From positions 62,001-126,000 of the forward strand of contig JAFAPC010000125.1 in NCBI GenBank assembly GCA_019247305.1: a DNA stretch of 64,000 nt, given 5' to 3'. Positions 52,336 to 64,000 of this stretch are shown here, one piece after another. Each line of letters starts with the position of its first letter. Position 1 is the stretch's first letter. Below the pieces are notes generated by a model. It saw nothing but the letters and a program-made list of their open reading frames with translations. It made no database searches and was not told where the DNA came from. This stretch comes from Pseudonocardiales bacterium. GTDB lineage: Bacteria; Actinomycetota; Actinomycetes; Mycobacteriales; Pseudonocardiaceae. Both the position numbers and the translations under genes were made by a program.

Positions 52336-53884
52336 TACCGAGTTGTCTCCCCCGCCGGTGAGTCCCCCGCCTGAGGAGGTCATCGACTGTCTGGTCGAGG
52401 ACCAGCCCGGTACCGCCGAACCAGTGCGCTGGTCGGAGTACGTGCCGGACGGTCTGCTGGCCGACGTGCTGAGCTATCCCGCCGATACCGGCCCGGAGCA
52501 TCGAGAGTTTGAGTCCTTGGAGCGGATCGGGGCGTGGGAGCGGGTGATGGCCTGGGCGCAGGCCCGGCAGTTCCGGGAGATCGCCTCGTTCATGCGCAGC
52601 GCGGAAGTGCGTAATGCGGCCTTGGGTGCCAGTACGTCGCAGGCGCACGACTCGGCGGTGGCTGAAGTTGGCTTAATGCTGCGGGTCTCGGCGGGCACCG
52701 CGGCTGCCCGGGTGGGTGATGCCTGGTCGCTGTGTACCCGGTTGCCGGGCACACTGGCCGCGCTGGAGCAGGGCCGGATCACCCTGGCCAAAGCCCGCAT
52801 CATCGACACCGAGACCACGAACCTCGCTGATGAGCACACGGCGGCGGTCGAGCACCAGGTGCTAGCCACCGCGCAGAAGCAGACTCCGGGGCAGCTGCGC
52901 GCCGCGACTCGTCGAGCGGTGCTCACGGCTGATCCTGCGGCTGCGCGGAAACGGGCTGAGCGGGCCCGGCGGGAGCGCGGGGTGCGGATGTGGCCCGAAC
53001 CCGATGGGATGGCCACGCTGTCGGCCTACCTGCCTGCCGAGGATGCTGTGGGTGTGTTCGCGGTGCTGGATGAGTATGCCCGCCACAGCGCAGTCCCCGG
53101 GGATGAGCGCACCGTGGAGGCCCGCCGCGGCGACGCCCTGGTCGATTTAGTGCTGAACCCTACTGGCCAGTGGAGTGCGGGTACCCGGACCGTTCGCGAG
53201 CGCACCGCTCAGGAGCCGGGCGGCCGGCAGAACACCACAGGCTCCCCAAGCCCCAGCACCTCAGGGCGCACCAGCGATCACACCCAGACCGCACCCGTTC
53301 CCGATCCGGCGGGCTGCCGGTGCACCTGCGGGCAGTGCCGCCGCGGTGGCGGTGTGGATATCCGGGTTACGGTTCCCTATACCGCGCTGCTGGGTGCTGA
53401 TGAGGTGCCCGGGGAGCTTGCTGGCTATGGGCCGGTCCCGGCTGCGGTGGCGCGGGATCTCGCCGCTGGGGGTACGTGGCGGCGTGTCCTCACTGATCCC
53501 GTCTCGGGTCGGCCCGTGGACTATGGCACCATCCGCTATCGCCCGCCAGCTCACCTCGCCGGGCTGGTGATCACCCGGGATCAGACGTGTCAGTTTCCCG
53601 GCTGTCGGGTGCCGGCACACCGCTGTGACCTTGACCACGGCGTTGCGTACGATCCCGCGACCGGCACCGGCCCGACCAGCGACACCAACCTCGGCCCCAA
53701 GTGCCGACGCCACCACCAGGTAAAGCAGACCCCGGGCTGGTCAGTTACTCAGCACCCCGACGGCTGCACGACCTGGGTCACTCCCAGTGGGCACCGGTAC
53801 CACTCCCAACAACCACCGCTCACCGACCCCGAACCACTCACCACCCACCCGGCACCCGACCCAGACAAGTCCCCACCCTTCTGA
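52328..53884 (+). CDS. DUF222 - HNH endonuclease domain protein (13E12-like), probably SOS-induced
   Basis: A 518-residue protein with the DUF222 helical domain (LRVSAGTAAARVGDAWSLC, LPGTLAALEQGRITLAKARI) and a C-terminal HNH nuclease: CQFPGCRVPAHRCDLDHGVA, then NLGPKCRRHHQVKQ. Such proteins belong to the REP13E12-type group, several of which are LexA-regulated in M. tuberculosis. The ATG at 52328 is chosen because promoter and SOS box imply a leaderless start here; a frame start at 52205 would precede the promoter. A Ser/Thr/Pro-rich linker separates the domains. Substrate DNA and role (repair or mobile-element housekeeping) are unknown. Confidence 0.88.
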   Translation: MFDTELSPPPVSPPPEEVIDCLVEDQPGTAEPVRWSEYVPDGLLADVLSYPADTGPEHREFESLERIGAWERVMAWAQARQFREIASFMRSAEVRNAALGASTSQAHDSAVAEVGLMLRVSAGTAAARVGDAWSLCTRLPGTLAALEQGRITLAKARIIDTETTNLADEHTAAVEHQVLATAQKQTPGQLRAATRRAVLTADPAAARKRAERARRERGVRMWPEPDGMATLSAYLPAEDAVGVFAVLDEYARHSAVPGDERTVEARRGDALVDLVLNPTGQWSAGTRTVRERTAQEPGGRQNTTGSPSPSTSGRTSDHTQTAPVPDPAGCRCTCGQCRRGGGVDIRVTVPYTALLGADEVPGELAGYGPVPAAVARDLAAGGTWRRVLTDPVSGRPVDYGTIRYRPPAHLAGLVITRDQTCQFPGCRVPAHRCDLDHGVAYDPATGTGPTSDTNLGPKCRRHHQVKQTPGWSVTQHPDGCTTWVTPSGHRYHSQQPPLTDPEPLTTHPAPDPDKSPPF

Positions 53885-53925
53885 ACACGGATGGGAACAC
53901 AAGCGGTCAGGCTCGGGTGAGACAG

Positions 53926-56520
<2,595 letters not shown>

Positions 56521-56605
56521 GGTCGCAGCGTTCCCTCCGCAGCGTTGGCTCAACGTCGTCGTCTCGGTCAGCCTCGAGACGTCTACAGTCTCCAACGTCA
56601 GAAAA

Positions 56606-56626
56606 ATTGAGTGTGTTCCGCTCAAG
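56606..56626. promoter_or_regulatory. HAIR-like HspR operator upstream of clpB
   Basis: ATTGAGT-gtgttcc-GCTCAAG matches the HAIR consensus CTTGAGT-N7-ACTCAAG at 12 of 14 positions and lies 86 nt before the clpB ATG. hspR itself is in the window (57979-58434). Confidence 0.8.
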
Positions 56627-56784
56627 CTCAGCTCTGCGATCTCAGCGGCACTCCAGCGGCACTGAGTACCAGCGGCGCACTGTAGGCGCACTGTAGCGGT
56701 CCGCACAGCAGTGCCATACGATTTCACCGCACCTGCGACGGGCCCACCTGCTTGCCGTCCACCTGGAGAAGACGCTCCCGGACC

Positions 56785-57963
56785 ATGACAGCCGATGCCG
56801 TGCGGAGCCCAGCGCCCCCACCCAACCGCGAGCCGCAGCCCACGGGTGCAGCCGCGATCATGGTTCGGCTGATCCGGGAGAGCTACGCGCAGGTGCAGCC
56901 GCGCGCCGAGGACGTTATCCGATTCTTCTATGCGATGCTTTTCGTGATCGCTCCGACCACCCGTGAGCTGTTCGCGGCGAACATGCAAGTGCAGCGCAGC
57001 CGGTTTGTGCGCGCTCTGGTCTACATCGTGCAGAACCTCGACCGACCGGAGAAGCTGGTGCCCTTCCTGCGCCAGTTGGGCCGGGACCACCGCAAGTTCG
57101 GGGTGCTGCCCCAGCACTATGACGCGATGGGGACCGCGCTGGTGAGCGCCCTGAAGCAGTACGCGGGCCCGGTCTGGACGCCGCAGGTGGAGCAGGCCTG
57201 GCGGGATGCCTACTGCCTGATCGCCAAGACGATGCGGGAAGCGGCCGAGGCCGACGGCGGTCCCGCGTGGTGGCCTGCGCGGGTCACCGATCATCAGCGG
57301 CTGAGTTGGGACCTGGCCGTGGTACGCGTCGCCCCTCACCAGCCGGTGCCCTATCGGGCCGGGCAGTACGTCAGCGTGGAGGTACCGCAGCGGCCGCGGT
57401 TGTGGCGTTACCTGTCTCCGGCGAACGCCCCGCGCCCGGACGGGTCGATCGAGTTCCACATTCGCGCGATACCGGGGGGCGCGGTCAGCCAGTCGATCGT
57501 CGGTCACACCCAGGTCGGCGACACCTGGCGGATCGGCCCGCCGATGGGCGTCATGACGGTGGACCGGCACTCCGGCCGGGATGTCGTGATGGTCGCCGGC
57601 GGCACCGGAGCGGCCCCCATGCGCGCCATCCTTGAGGAACTCGCCGGCTGGGGCGACAACCCGGACGTGACGATGTTCGTCGGCGGCCGGACCCGCGCCG
57701 ACCTCCACGACCTCGACACGCTCACCGCGATGACCAACACGAATCCGTGGCTGACGGTGATCCCAGTGGTCGAGTCGCCCCCGCGGATGGCGGGAATAGA
57801 GCACGGGACACTCGCCGATGTGGTCACCCGCTACGGCGCATGGCCGAACCGAGACGTGTTGGTCTGCGGCTCCCCGGCGATGATCAGAGCCACCGTGTCC
57901 CGGATGCTGGTCGCCGGCACCCCGCTGGACCGGATCACCTACGACCCGTTCACCCTCGACTAG
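56785..57963 (+). CDS. Flavohaemoglobin-like protein (globin + ferredoxin-NADP reductase), Rv0385-like
   Basis: A 392-residue protein with an N-terminal globin fold ([39 protein letters not shown] with a His in the proximal-ligand region) and a C-terminal FNR-like half: FAD motif [10 protein letters not shown] (R-x-Y-S type) and NAD(P) motif [15 protein letters not shown]. Type II flavohaemoglobins of this kind sit beside clpB in mycobacteria (Rv0385) and may oxidise D-lactate or handle NO/O2. The ATG at 56785 is chosen; a GTG at 56752 is possible. It is divergent from clpB and convergent with hspR, 15 nt from it. Confidence 0.85.
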   Translation: MTADAVRSPAPPPNREPQPTGAAAIMVRLIRESYAQVQPRAEDVIRFFYAMLFVIAPTTRELFAANMQVQRSRFVRALVYIVQNLDRPEKLVPFLRQLGRDHRKFGVLPQHYDAMGTALVSALKQYAGPVWTPQVEQAWRDAYCLIAKTMREAAEADGGPAWWPARVTDHQRLSWDLAVVRVAPHQPVPYRAGQYVSVEVPQRPRLWRYLSPANAPRPDGSIEFHIRAIPGGAVSQSIVGHTQVGDTWRIGPPMGVMTVDRHSGRDVVMVAGGTGAAPMRAILEELAGWGDNPDVTMFVGGRTRADLHDLDTLTAMTNTNPWLTVIPVVESPPRMAGIEHGTLADVVTRYGAWPNRDVLVCGSPAMIRATVSRMLVAGTPLDRITYDPFTLD

Positions 57964-57978
57964 CGAGCGCCGCTGGGG

Positions 57979-58434
57979 TTAACGAGCGCCGCTGGGGCGC
58001 CAGATGACCAGGGCCGTTTCGGTGCCGTGGCGCACGGGGACCAGATCACGGCGGTAGGAGGCGTGCACGGCTGCGGCGGTGTGCTCGGCGAGGGCTTGCG
58101 CCGCGGCCAGCTCGGTGCGGGCCTGCTCCAGCTCAGCGGCCAGCTCGCTCAGCCGGGACCGCAGCGCCTGCACCTGATTCTCCAGATTGATGATCCGCTT
58201 AATGCCGGCCAGGTTGACGCCATCGTCCTGGGACAGCCGCTGCACCTCCTGCAGCAGGGCGATGTCGCGGGCTGAGTAGCGGCGCCCGCCACCGGCGCTA
58301 CGGCCGGGCGAGACCAGCCCCAAGCGGTCGTAGCTGCGCAGGGTCTGCGCGTGCAGCCCGGCCAACTGGGCAGCCACGGAGATCACAAAGACCGGGGTGT
58401 CCTGGTCGGCACCCGGTGGAGTCGGGGGAATCAT
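57979..58434 (-). CDS. hspR: Heat-shock repressor HspR (MerR family)
   Basis: A 151-residue MerR-type regulator: winged HTH with [26 protein letters not shown] and [20 protein letters not shown], then the [17 protein letters not shown] coiled coil. HspR binds HAIR elements with DnaK as co-repressor and controls dnaK and clpB. It is the last gene of the dnaK-grpE-dnaJ-hspR operon and its ATG overlaps the dnaJ stop (ATGA), the standard actinobacterial order. Confidence 0.95.
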   Translation of the reverse strand: MIPPTPPGADQDTPVFVISVAAQLAGLHAQTLRSYDRLGLVSPGRSAGGGRRYSARDIALLQEVQRLSQDDGVNLAGIKRIINLENQVQALRSRLSELAAELEQARTELAAAQALAEHTAAAVHASYRRDLVPVRHGTETALVIWRPSGAR

Positions 58435-59621
58435 CGCGCCGCCTTCGGACGTTGCCCGCTAATGAACAGCCCTGCCCGCAGGTCCTCGCCGGCCGTAGCC
58501 TGCGCGTAGGCCGCCAGTGCCTCCTTCGCCCCCCGCTCCAGCTTGGTGGGAACCACGACCTGCAAGGTCACCAGGAGATCACCGGTCCGCCCGTGCCGCC
58601 CGGTGATCCCTTTGCCGCGGACCCGCAGGGTTCGACCGTTGGCGGTGCCCGCCGGGACCTTCAGCTTCACGGTGCCATCCATCGCGGGCCCGTCCATGGT
58701 AGGCACGGTCAGCGTCGTGCCCATGACCAGCTCGGGGAACGACACCGGCACCGTCAGCGTCAGATCATCACCGGAGCGCCCGAACACCGGATGGGGGTTG
58801 ACGTGCACCCGCACGTACAGGTCACCGGCTGCGGCGCCACGCCGACCCGGCTCACCCTGCCCGGCCAGCCGGATCCGCTGACCGTCGGCGACCCCGGCGG
58901 GGATCCGCATGGTCAGCGTACGGGTTCGGGTGGACATCCCCCGACCGCCGCACTCGGTGCACGGCTCGTCGATGATCCGACCCGTGCCGCGACAATCCCG
59001 GCATGGCTCCGACAAGGCAAACGCGCCCTGGCTGCGGGTGACGAATCCGGTGCCCCCGCAGACCGGGCAGGTCCGCGCGGTGGTGCCGGCGCGGGCCCCG
59101 GAGCCGCCGCAACTGCCGCAAGTGGCCGGGCTGGCCAACCGCAGCGGCACGGTGGCGCCGCGAACCGCCTCGGCAAAGTCGATCCGGACCTCCGTTTCGA
59201 TGTCGGCACCGCGTCGCGGACGGCTCGCGCCAGCGCCACTGGTGGCACCGGCGCGGTTGCTGAACAACCCACCGAACAGATCGCCCAGCCCGCCCGCCTC
59301 ACCAGTCCGCGACGTCGCGGACCCGAACAGATCACCGAGGTCGAACCCACCCGGGCCGCCGAAGCCACCGGGGCGGAAACCGCCGTTGAACAGGCTGCGC
59401 GCCTCGTCGTACTGCTTGCGTTTCTCCGGGTCCGACAGCACACCGTAGGCCTCGGACATCGACTTGAACCGTGCCTCAGCCCGCGTGTCGCCCGGGTTGG
59501 CGTCCGGGTGCAGTTCCCGGGCCAACTTGCGGTATGCCCGTTTAATCTCCTCGGCGGACGCGGTGGAGGAGACACCCAGCTCTGCGTAGAAATCCTTTTC
59601 GATCCACTCTCGGGCGTTCAC
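58431..59621 (-). CDS. dnaJ: Co-chaperone DnaJ
   Basis: A 396-residue type I J protein: J domain with LHPDANPGD (HPD), a Gly/Phe-rich linker ([18 protein letters not shown]), and the four CxxCxGxG zinc repeats [24 protein letters not shown] and CTECGGRG, then the substrate-binding beta domains. It stimulates the DnaK ATPase and delivers clients. The GTG at 59621 has GGAGGAGGT at ideal spacing and gives [12 protein letters not shown]; the frame remains open to 59723 without coding sense. Confidence 0.96.
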   Translation of the reverse strand: MNAREWIEKDFYAELGVSSTASAEEIKRAYRKLARELHPDANPGDTRAEARFKSMSEAYGVLSDPEKRKQYDEARSLFNGGFRPGGFGGPGGFDLGDLFGSATSRTGEAGGLGDLFGGLFSNRAGATSGAGASRPRRGADIETEVRIDFAEAVRGATVPLRLASPATCGSCGGSGARAGTTARTCPVCGGTGFVTRSQGAFALSEPCRDCRGTGRIIDEPCTECGGRGMSTRTRTLTMRIPAGVADGQRIRLAGQGEPGRRGAAAGDLYVRVHVNPHPVFGRSGDDLTLTVPVSFPELVMGTTLTVPTMDGPAMDGTVKLKVPAGTANGRTLRVRGKGITGRHGRTGDLLVTLQVVVPTKLERGAKEALAAYAQATAGEDLRAGLFISGQRPKAAR

Positions 59622-59658
59622 CGGACACCTCCTCCCCGTATCACCCGTATCACTTGTA

Positions 59659-60458
59659 TCAAGTGTCCTGTCGTTGTCCTGCGTCACCAATAGGTTCCGC
59701 ATCGCCGGTTGGCGCAGTATCACCTATTGGCGCAGTATCACCAACGGACGCAGCACCACCAGCTGGCGCGACATCGCCGAACGGCACTGCCTCGCCGAAC
59801 GGCACTGCCTCGCCGAACGGCACCGCCTCGTCAGCGGCGTCGGTCACCGCCACCATCGCGGGACGCAGCACCCGATCGCCGAAGCGGTAGCCGAGGCGCA
59901 ACACGGCGGTGACGGTCGGGGTGTGCACGTCCGGTGAGGTGCTGTGGTGCACGGCTTCGTGCATCTCCGGGTCGAAACCGTCCCCGATCGCCCCAAAGGG
60001 CTCTAGACCCTGCGCCGCTAAGGCGGTCGCCAGCTTGTCCGCGACGGCCTTGAACACCCCGGACAGGTCACCGTGCTGCTGCGCCCGCTCAATGTCGTCG
60101 AGCACGGTGAGCAGCTCACCGGCGACCTGCGCCTTGGCCATGGTGATCACGAGCTGCCGGTCGCGCTCCACCCGGCGGCGGTAGTTGCTGTACTCGGCGG
60201 AGATGCGCTGCACATCAGCGGTCCGCTCCGCGAGCTGGGCCGCCAGCGCATCGAGCTCTGCCGAGCTCACCTGAGGATCAGCGGCGGCATGCCGACCGGT
60301 GGCCTCCTCGACGTGCACGCTGCCACTAGCCGGCTGCTCACCCGCTGGTGGGACGCGAACCTGGCCCGTCACCGGATCGATCCTCCGCTTGTCTCGCACC
60401 ACGACTCTGGGCTGCTCCTCACCAGCGGCTCCGTTGCCGAAGGAGCCATCACTGAGCT

Positions 60459-60462
<4 letters not shown>
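59659..60462 (-). CDS. grpE: Nucleotide exchange factor GrpE with repetitive C-terminal extension
   Basis: A 267-residue GrpE. The long helix ([20 protein letters not shown]) and the C-terminal beta domain ([12 protein letters not shown], then [20 protein letters not shown]) are canonical. After VTDAADEA the protein carries about 50 extra residues of degenerate hexapeptide repeats: EAVPFG three times, then [12 protein letters not shown]-type units. The EAVPFG copies are 18-bp DNA repeats at 59775-59828. The GTG start overlaps the dnaK stop (GTGA). The tail is Pro/Gly/Asp/Glu-rich and probably disordered. Confidence 0.94.
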
Positions 60463-62354
<1,892 letters not shown>

Positions 62355-62428
62355 GTGTACAACCCTTTCGAACGTGATGGGAACTGACTCAAGTCAGCCA
62401 GCGACCACTACTGATCGCCTCATCCTAA

Positions 62429-62449
62429 CTTGAGCGCTTCCCGCTCAAC
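62429..62449. promoter_or_regulatory. HAIR-like HspR operator upstream of dnaK
   Basis: CTTGAGC-gcttccc-GCTCAAC matches the HAIR consensus at 11 of 14 positions, 75 nt before the dnaK ATG. A second smaller dyad CTGACT-CA-AGTCAG lies between it and the gene. Confidence 0.78.
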
Positions 62450-62474
62450 CTATCTGACTGATCGAACGCTGGGT

Positions 62475-62541
62475 GCCGCGGGAGTGTTCCCGCGGCCCGT
62501 GAGTGGCGTTGCGAGCTATGAGTCGCATTGCCACTCACGGG
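62475..62541. repeat. Two consecutive hairpins in the dnaK / Fe-S reductase divergent gap
   Basis: GCCGCGGGA-gtgt-TCCCGCGGC (62475-62496, 9-bp arms) is directly followed by CCCGTGAGTGGC / GCCACTCACGGG (62496-62507, 62530-62541), which extends inward with mismatches. Both genes start away from this gap, so these are not their terminators. GTGAGTGGC/GCCACTCAC hairpins resemble dispersed intergenic palindromes of Pseudonocardiales. Confidence 0.7.
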
Positions 62542-62565
62542 TTGTCCACAACTAGGCTGGCTGCC

Positions 62566-64000
62566 ATGGCACGGCTGGTGATCGGCCTGGGTCTGACGGC
62601 CCTGACGCTCGTCCTCGCCGGCCGACGGGTGTGGTGGCTGGGGCGCCTGATTCGTTCCGGGCAGCCGACCCACGGCCGCACGGCGGGGCTGGGTGAGCGG
62701 CTGTGGACCCAGCTGGTCGAGGTGTTCGGGCAGCGGCGGTTGCTGAGCTGGACCATCCCCGGCCTCGCCCACTTTTTCACCTTCTGGGGCTTCGTCCTCT
62801 TGCTCACCGTCTACCTCGAGGCCTACGGGGCGCTGTTCACTCAGCACTTCGCCATCCCGCTGATCGGGCACCAGCCAGTGCTGGGTTTGCTCCAGGACGC
62901 CGTCGCGCTCGCGGTCCTCGCATCGATCATCACATTCGCGGTCATGCGGCTGTGGCAGGCGCCGCAACGACAGCAACGGGCGTCGCGCTTCTACGGCTCG
63001 CACACCGCCGGCGCCTGGCTGATCCTATTGATGATCTTCAATGTGATCTGGACGTTGTTCCTGTTCCGGGGCGCCGAGGTGCGCAACGGCACCTTCCCGT
63101 ACCCCTCTGGAGCGTTTGCCTCGCAGGCGGTCGGTGCGCTGCTTGCCCCGATGGGCACCCGGGCCAGCCAGGTGCTGGAGACAGCCGCGCTGCTGGCGCA
63201 CATCGGCGTCATGCTGGCCTTCCTGATGATCGTGCTGTACTCCAAGCACCTGCACATCTTCCTCGCGCCGATCAACGTCGCGGCCAAGCGGATGCCGAAG
63301 GCACTCGGCCCGCTGCTACCGATGGAATCCGGGGGCAAGGAGATCGACTTCGAAGACCCCGCTGAGGACGACGTCTTCGGCCGTGGCAAGATCGAAGACT
63401 TTACCTGGAAAGGCCTGCTGGACTTGGCGACCTGTACCGAGTGCGGTCGCTGCCAGAGCCAGTGCCCGGCGTGGAACACCGGCAAGCCACTGTCCCCCAA
63501 ACTGGTGATCATGGATTTGCGCGATCACCTGCTCGCCAAGGCCCCATACCTGATCGGCGGCCAAAAGATCCCCGAAGACCAGGAGATCCCAGAGGACCAA
63601 AAGATCCCAGAAGACGTCGACGTGCTGGCGCTGGCCGCCGGCGACGGGCACGTGCCCGAGTCCGGCTTCGGGCGGGTCCCTGGAGCGGGTCCGGCGCAGG
63701 CCAGCAGGCCCCTGGTGGGTACTGCCGAGGTGGGCGGGGTGATCGACCCCGACGTGCTCTGGTCGTGCACCACCTGCGGGGCCTGCGTGGAGGAGTGCCC
63801 GGTGGACATCGAGCACGTCGACCATATTGTGGATATGCGGCGCCACCAGGTCCTCATCGAGGCGGAGTTCCCCACCGAGCTGGGCACGCTGTTTCGCAAC
63901 CTGGAGAACAAGGGCAACCCGTGGGGGCAGAACCCCTCCACCCGGATGGACTGGGCCAGGGGCCTGGAGTTCGACGTCCCCCGGCTGAGCGGCCCAACGC
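62566..64000 (+). CDS. Fe-S heterodisulfide-reductase-like membrane protein, Rv0338c-like (3' truncated by window edge)
   Basis: 478 residues are visible. The N-terminal half has several membrane helices of the nitrate-reductase-gamma type (SWTIPGLAHFFTFWGFVLLL, GAWLILLMIFNVIWTLFLF). Then come two 4Fe-4S motifs, CTECGRCQSQCP and CTTCGACVEECPVDIEH, typical of GlpC/HdrD-like reductases; the cysteine-rich CCG domains would follow beyond 64000. It probably passes electrons between a quinone pool and an unknown soluble partner. Between the two Fe-S motifs is an insertion with three 6-residue repeats (IPEDQE, IPEDQK, IPEDVD; 63568-63621). The ATG at 62566 is the first in frame after the hairpins. 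Confidence 0.85.
   Translation, partial: MARLVIGLGLTALTLVLAGRRVWWLGRLIRSGQPTHGRTAGLGERLWTQLVEVFGQRRLLSWTIPGLAHFFTFWGFVLLLTVYLEAYGALFTQHFAIPLIGHQPVLGLLQDAVALAVLASIITFAVMRLWQAPQRQQRASRFYGSHTAGAWLILLMIFNVIWTLFLFRGAEVRNGTFPYPSGAFASQAVGALLAPMGTRASQVLETAALLAHIGVMLAFLMIVLYSKHLHIFLAPINVAAKRMPKALGPLLPMESGGKEIDFEDPAEDDVFGRGKIEDFTWKGLLDLATCTECGRCQSQCPAWNTGKPLSPKLVIMDLRDHLLAKAPYLIGGQKIPEDQEIPEDQKIPEDVDVLALAAGDGHVPESGFGRVPGAGPAQASRPLVGTAEVGGVIDPDVLWSCTTCGACVEECPVDIEHVDHIVDMRRHQVLIEAEFPTELGTLFRNLENKGNPWGQNPSTRMDWARGLEFDVPRLSGPT

Overview
The window is 64 kb of high-GC actinobacterial chromosome. It carries an arabinogalactan gene set (an Emb arabinosyltransferase, DprE1/DprE2, decaprenyl-phosphate phosphoribosyltransferase, two GlfT2-type galactofuranosyltransferases), an HspR-controlled dnaK-grpE-dnaJ-hspR/clpB heat-shock block, several XRE-DUF5753/DUF397 pairs and a DUF574 methyltransferase. 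No mycolate-specific gene is seen here. A mycolate-free, arabinogalactan-containing order such as Pseudonocardiales fits best; the genus cannot be read from this window.

Layout. (1) 1-7.7 kb: right end of a secondary-metabolite cluster of visibly lower GC, all on the + strand: a terminal thioesterase, an epimerase-like SDR, a SnoaL/O-methyltransferase fusion, two near-identical SDRs produced by an ~0.8 kb duplication, an FAD monooxygenase, a Ddn-like (F420 family) protein and a C-methyltransferase-like protein. (2) 7.9-10.3 kb: a three-gene minus-strand operon ending in a truncated Prim-Pol-like gene, divergent from an XRE-DUF5753/DUF397 pair. (3) 10.4-15.7 kb: emb, dprE1, dprE2. (4) 15.8-19.3 kb: XRE regulator with a perfect upstream dyad, DUF574 methyltransferase, and a frameshifted DUF559-type gene lying between two related hairpins. 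(5) 19.3-25.9 kb, minus strand: acetate-transporter family protein, ubiA-type DPPR synthase, PAP2 phosphatase, glfT2 and a glfT2 paralog. (6) 26-31.2 kb: PfpI, a tiny Gly/Tyr/Arg-rich peptide gene, HAD phosphatase, GH76, SpoU methyltransferase, Crp-family regulator.

(7) 31.5-40.2 kb: a vWA-NB-ARC-TPR protein, a MoxR-type AAA+ ATPase and a VMAP-like protein with HTH and nucleotidyl-cyclase-like domains, tightly coupled on the minus strand. A small gene plus a second, stand-alone cyclase-like protein are read divergently. I interpret this as a vWA-MoxR-VMAP type NTP-dependent conflict system with an unusual pair of cyclase-like domains, and it is the best candidate for a little-described system here. 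(8) 40.3-42.4 kb: pyrE, an SDR and an Rv0383c-like membrane protein.

(9) 42.5-53.9 kb: an accessory island between the Rv0383c-like gene and clpB, which are neighbours in Mycobacterium tuberculosis. It holds a Doc fragment, a hypothetical gene with an in-frame TGA, an XRE regulator with a DUF397 partner whose N-terminal motif is triplicated, a tyrosyl-tRNA synthetase paralog that has lost its HIGH motif, a membrane HTH protein whose ectodomain is duplicated as a divergently encoded secreted protein, a secreted zinc peptidase, a doubly broken nSTAND-WD40 gene and an HNH endonuclease with a LexA-type box over its start codon. (10) 53.9-62.4 kb: clpB, a flavohaemoglobin-like protein, hspR, dnaJ, grpE and dnaK, with HAIR-like sites before clpB and dnaK. 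(11) 62.6 kb to the right edge: the start of an Fe-S heterodisulfide-reductase-like membrane protein.

All functional statements come from reading motifs and gene order. No database search was run.
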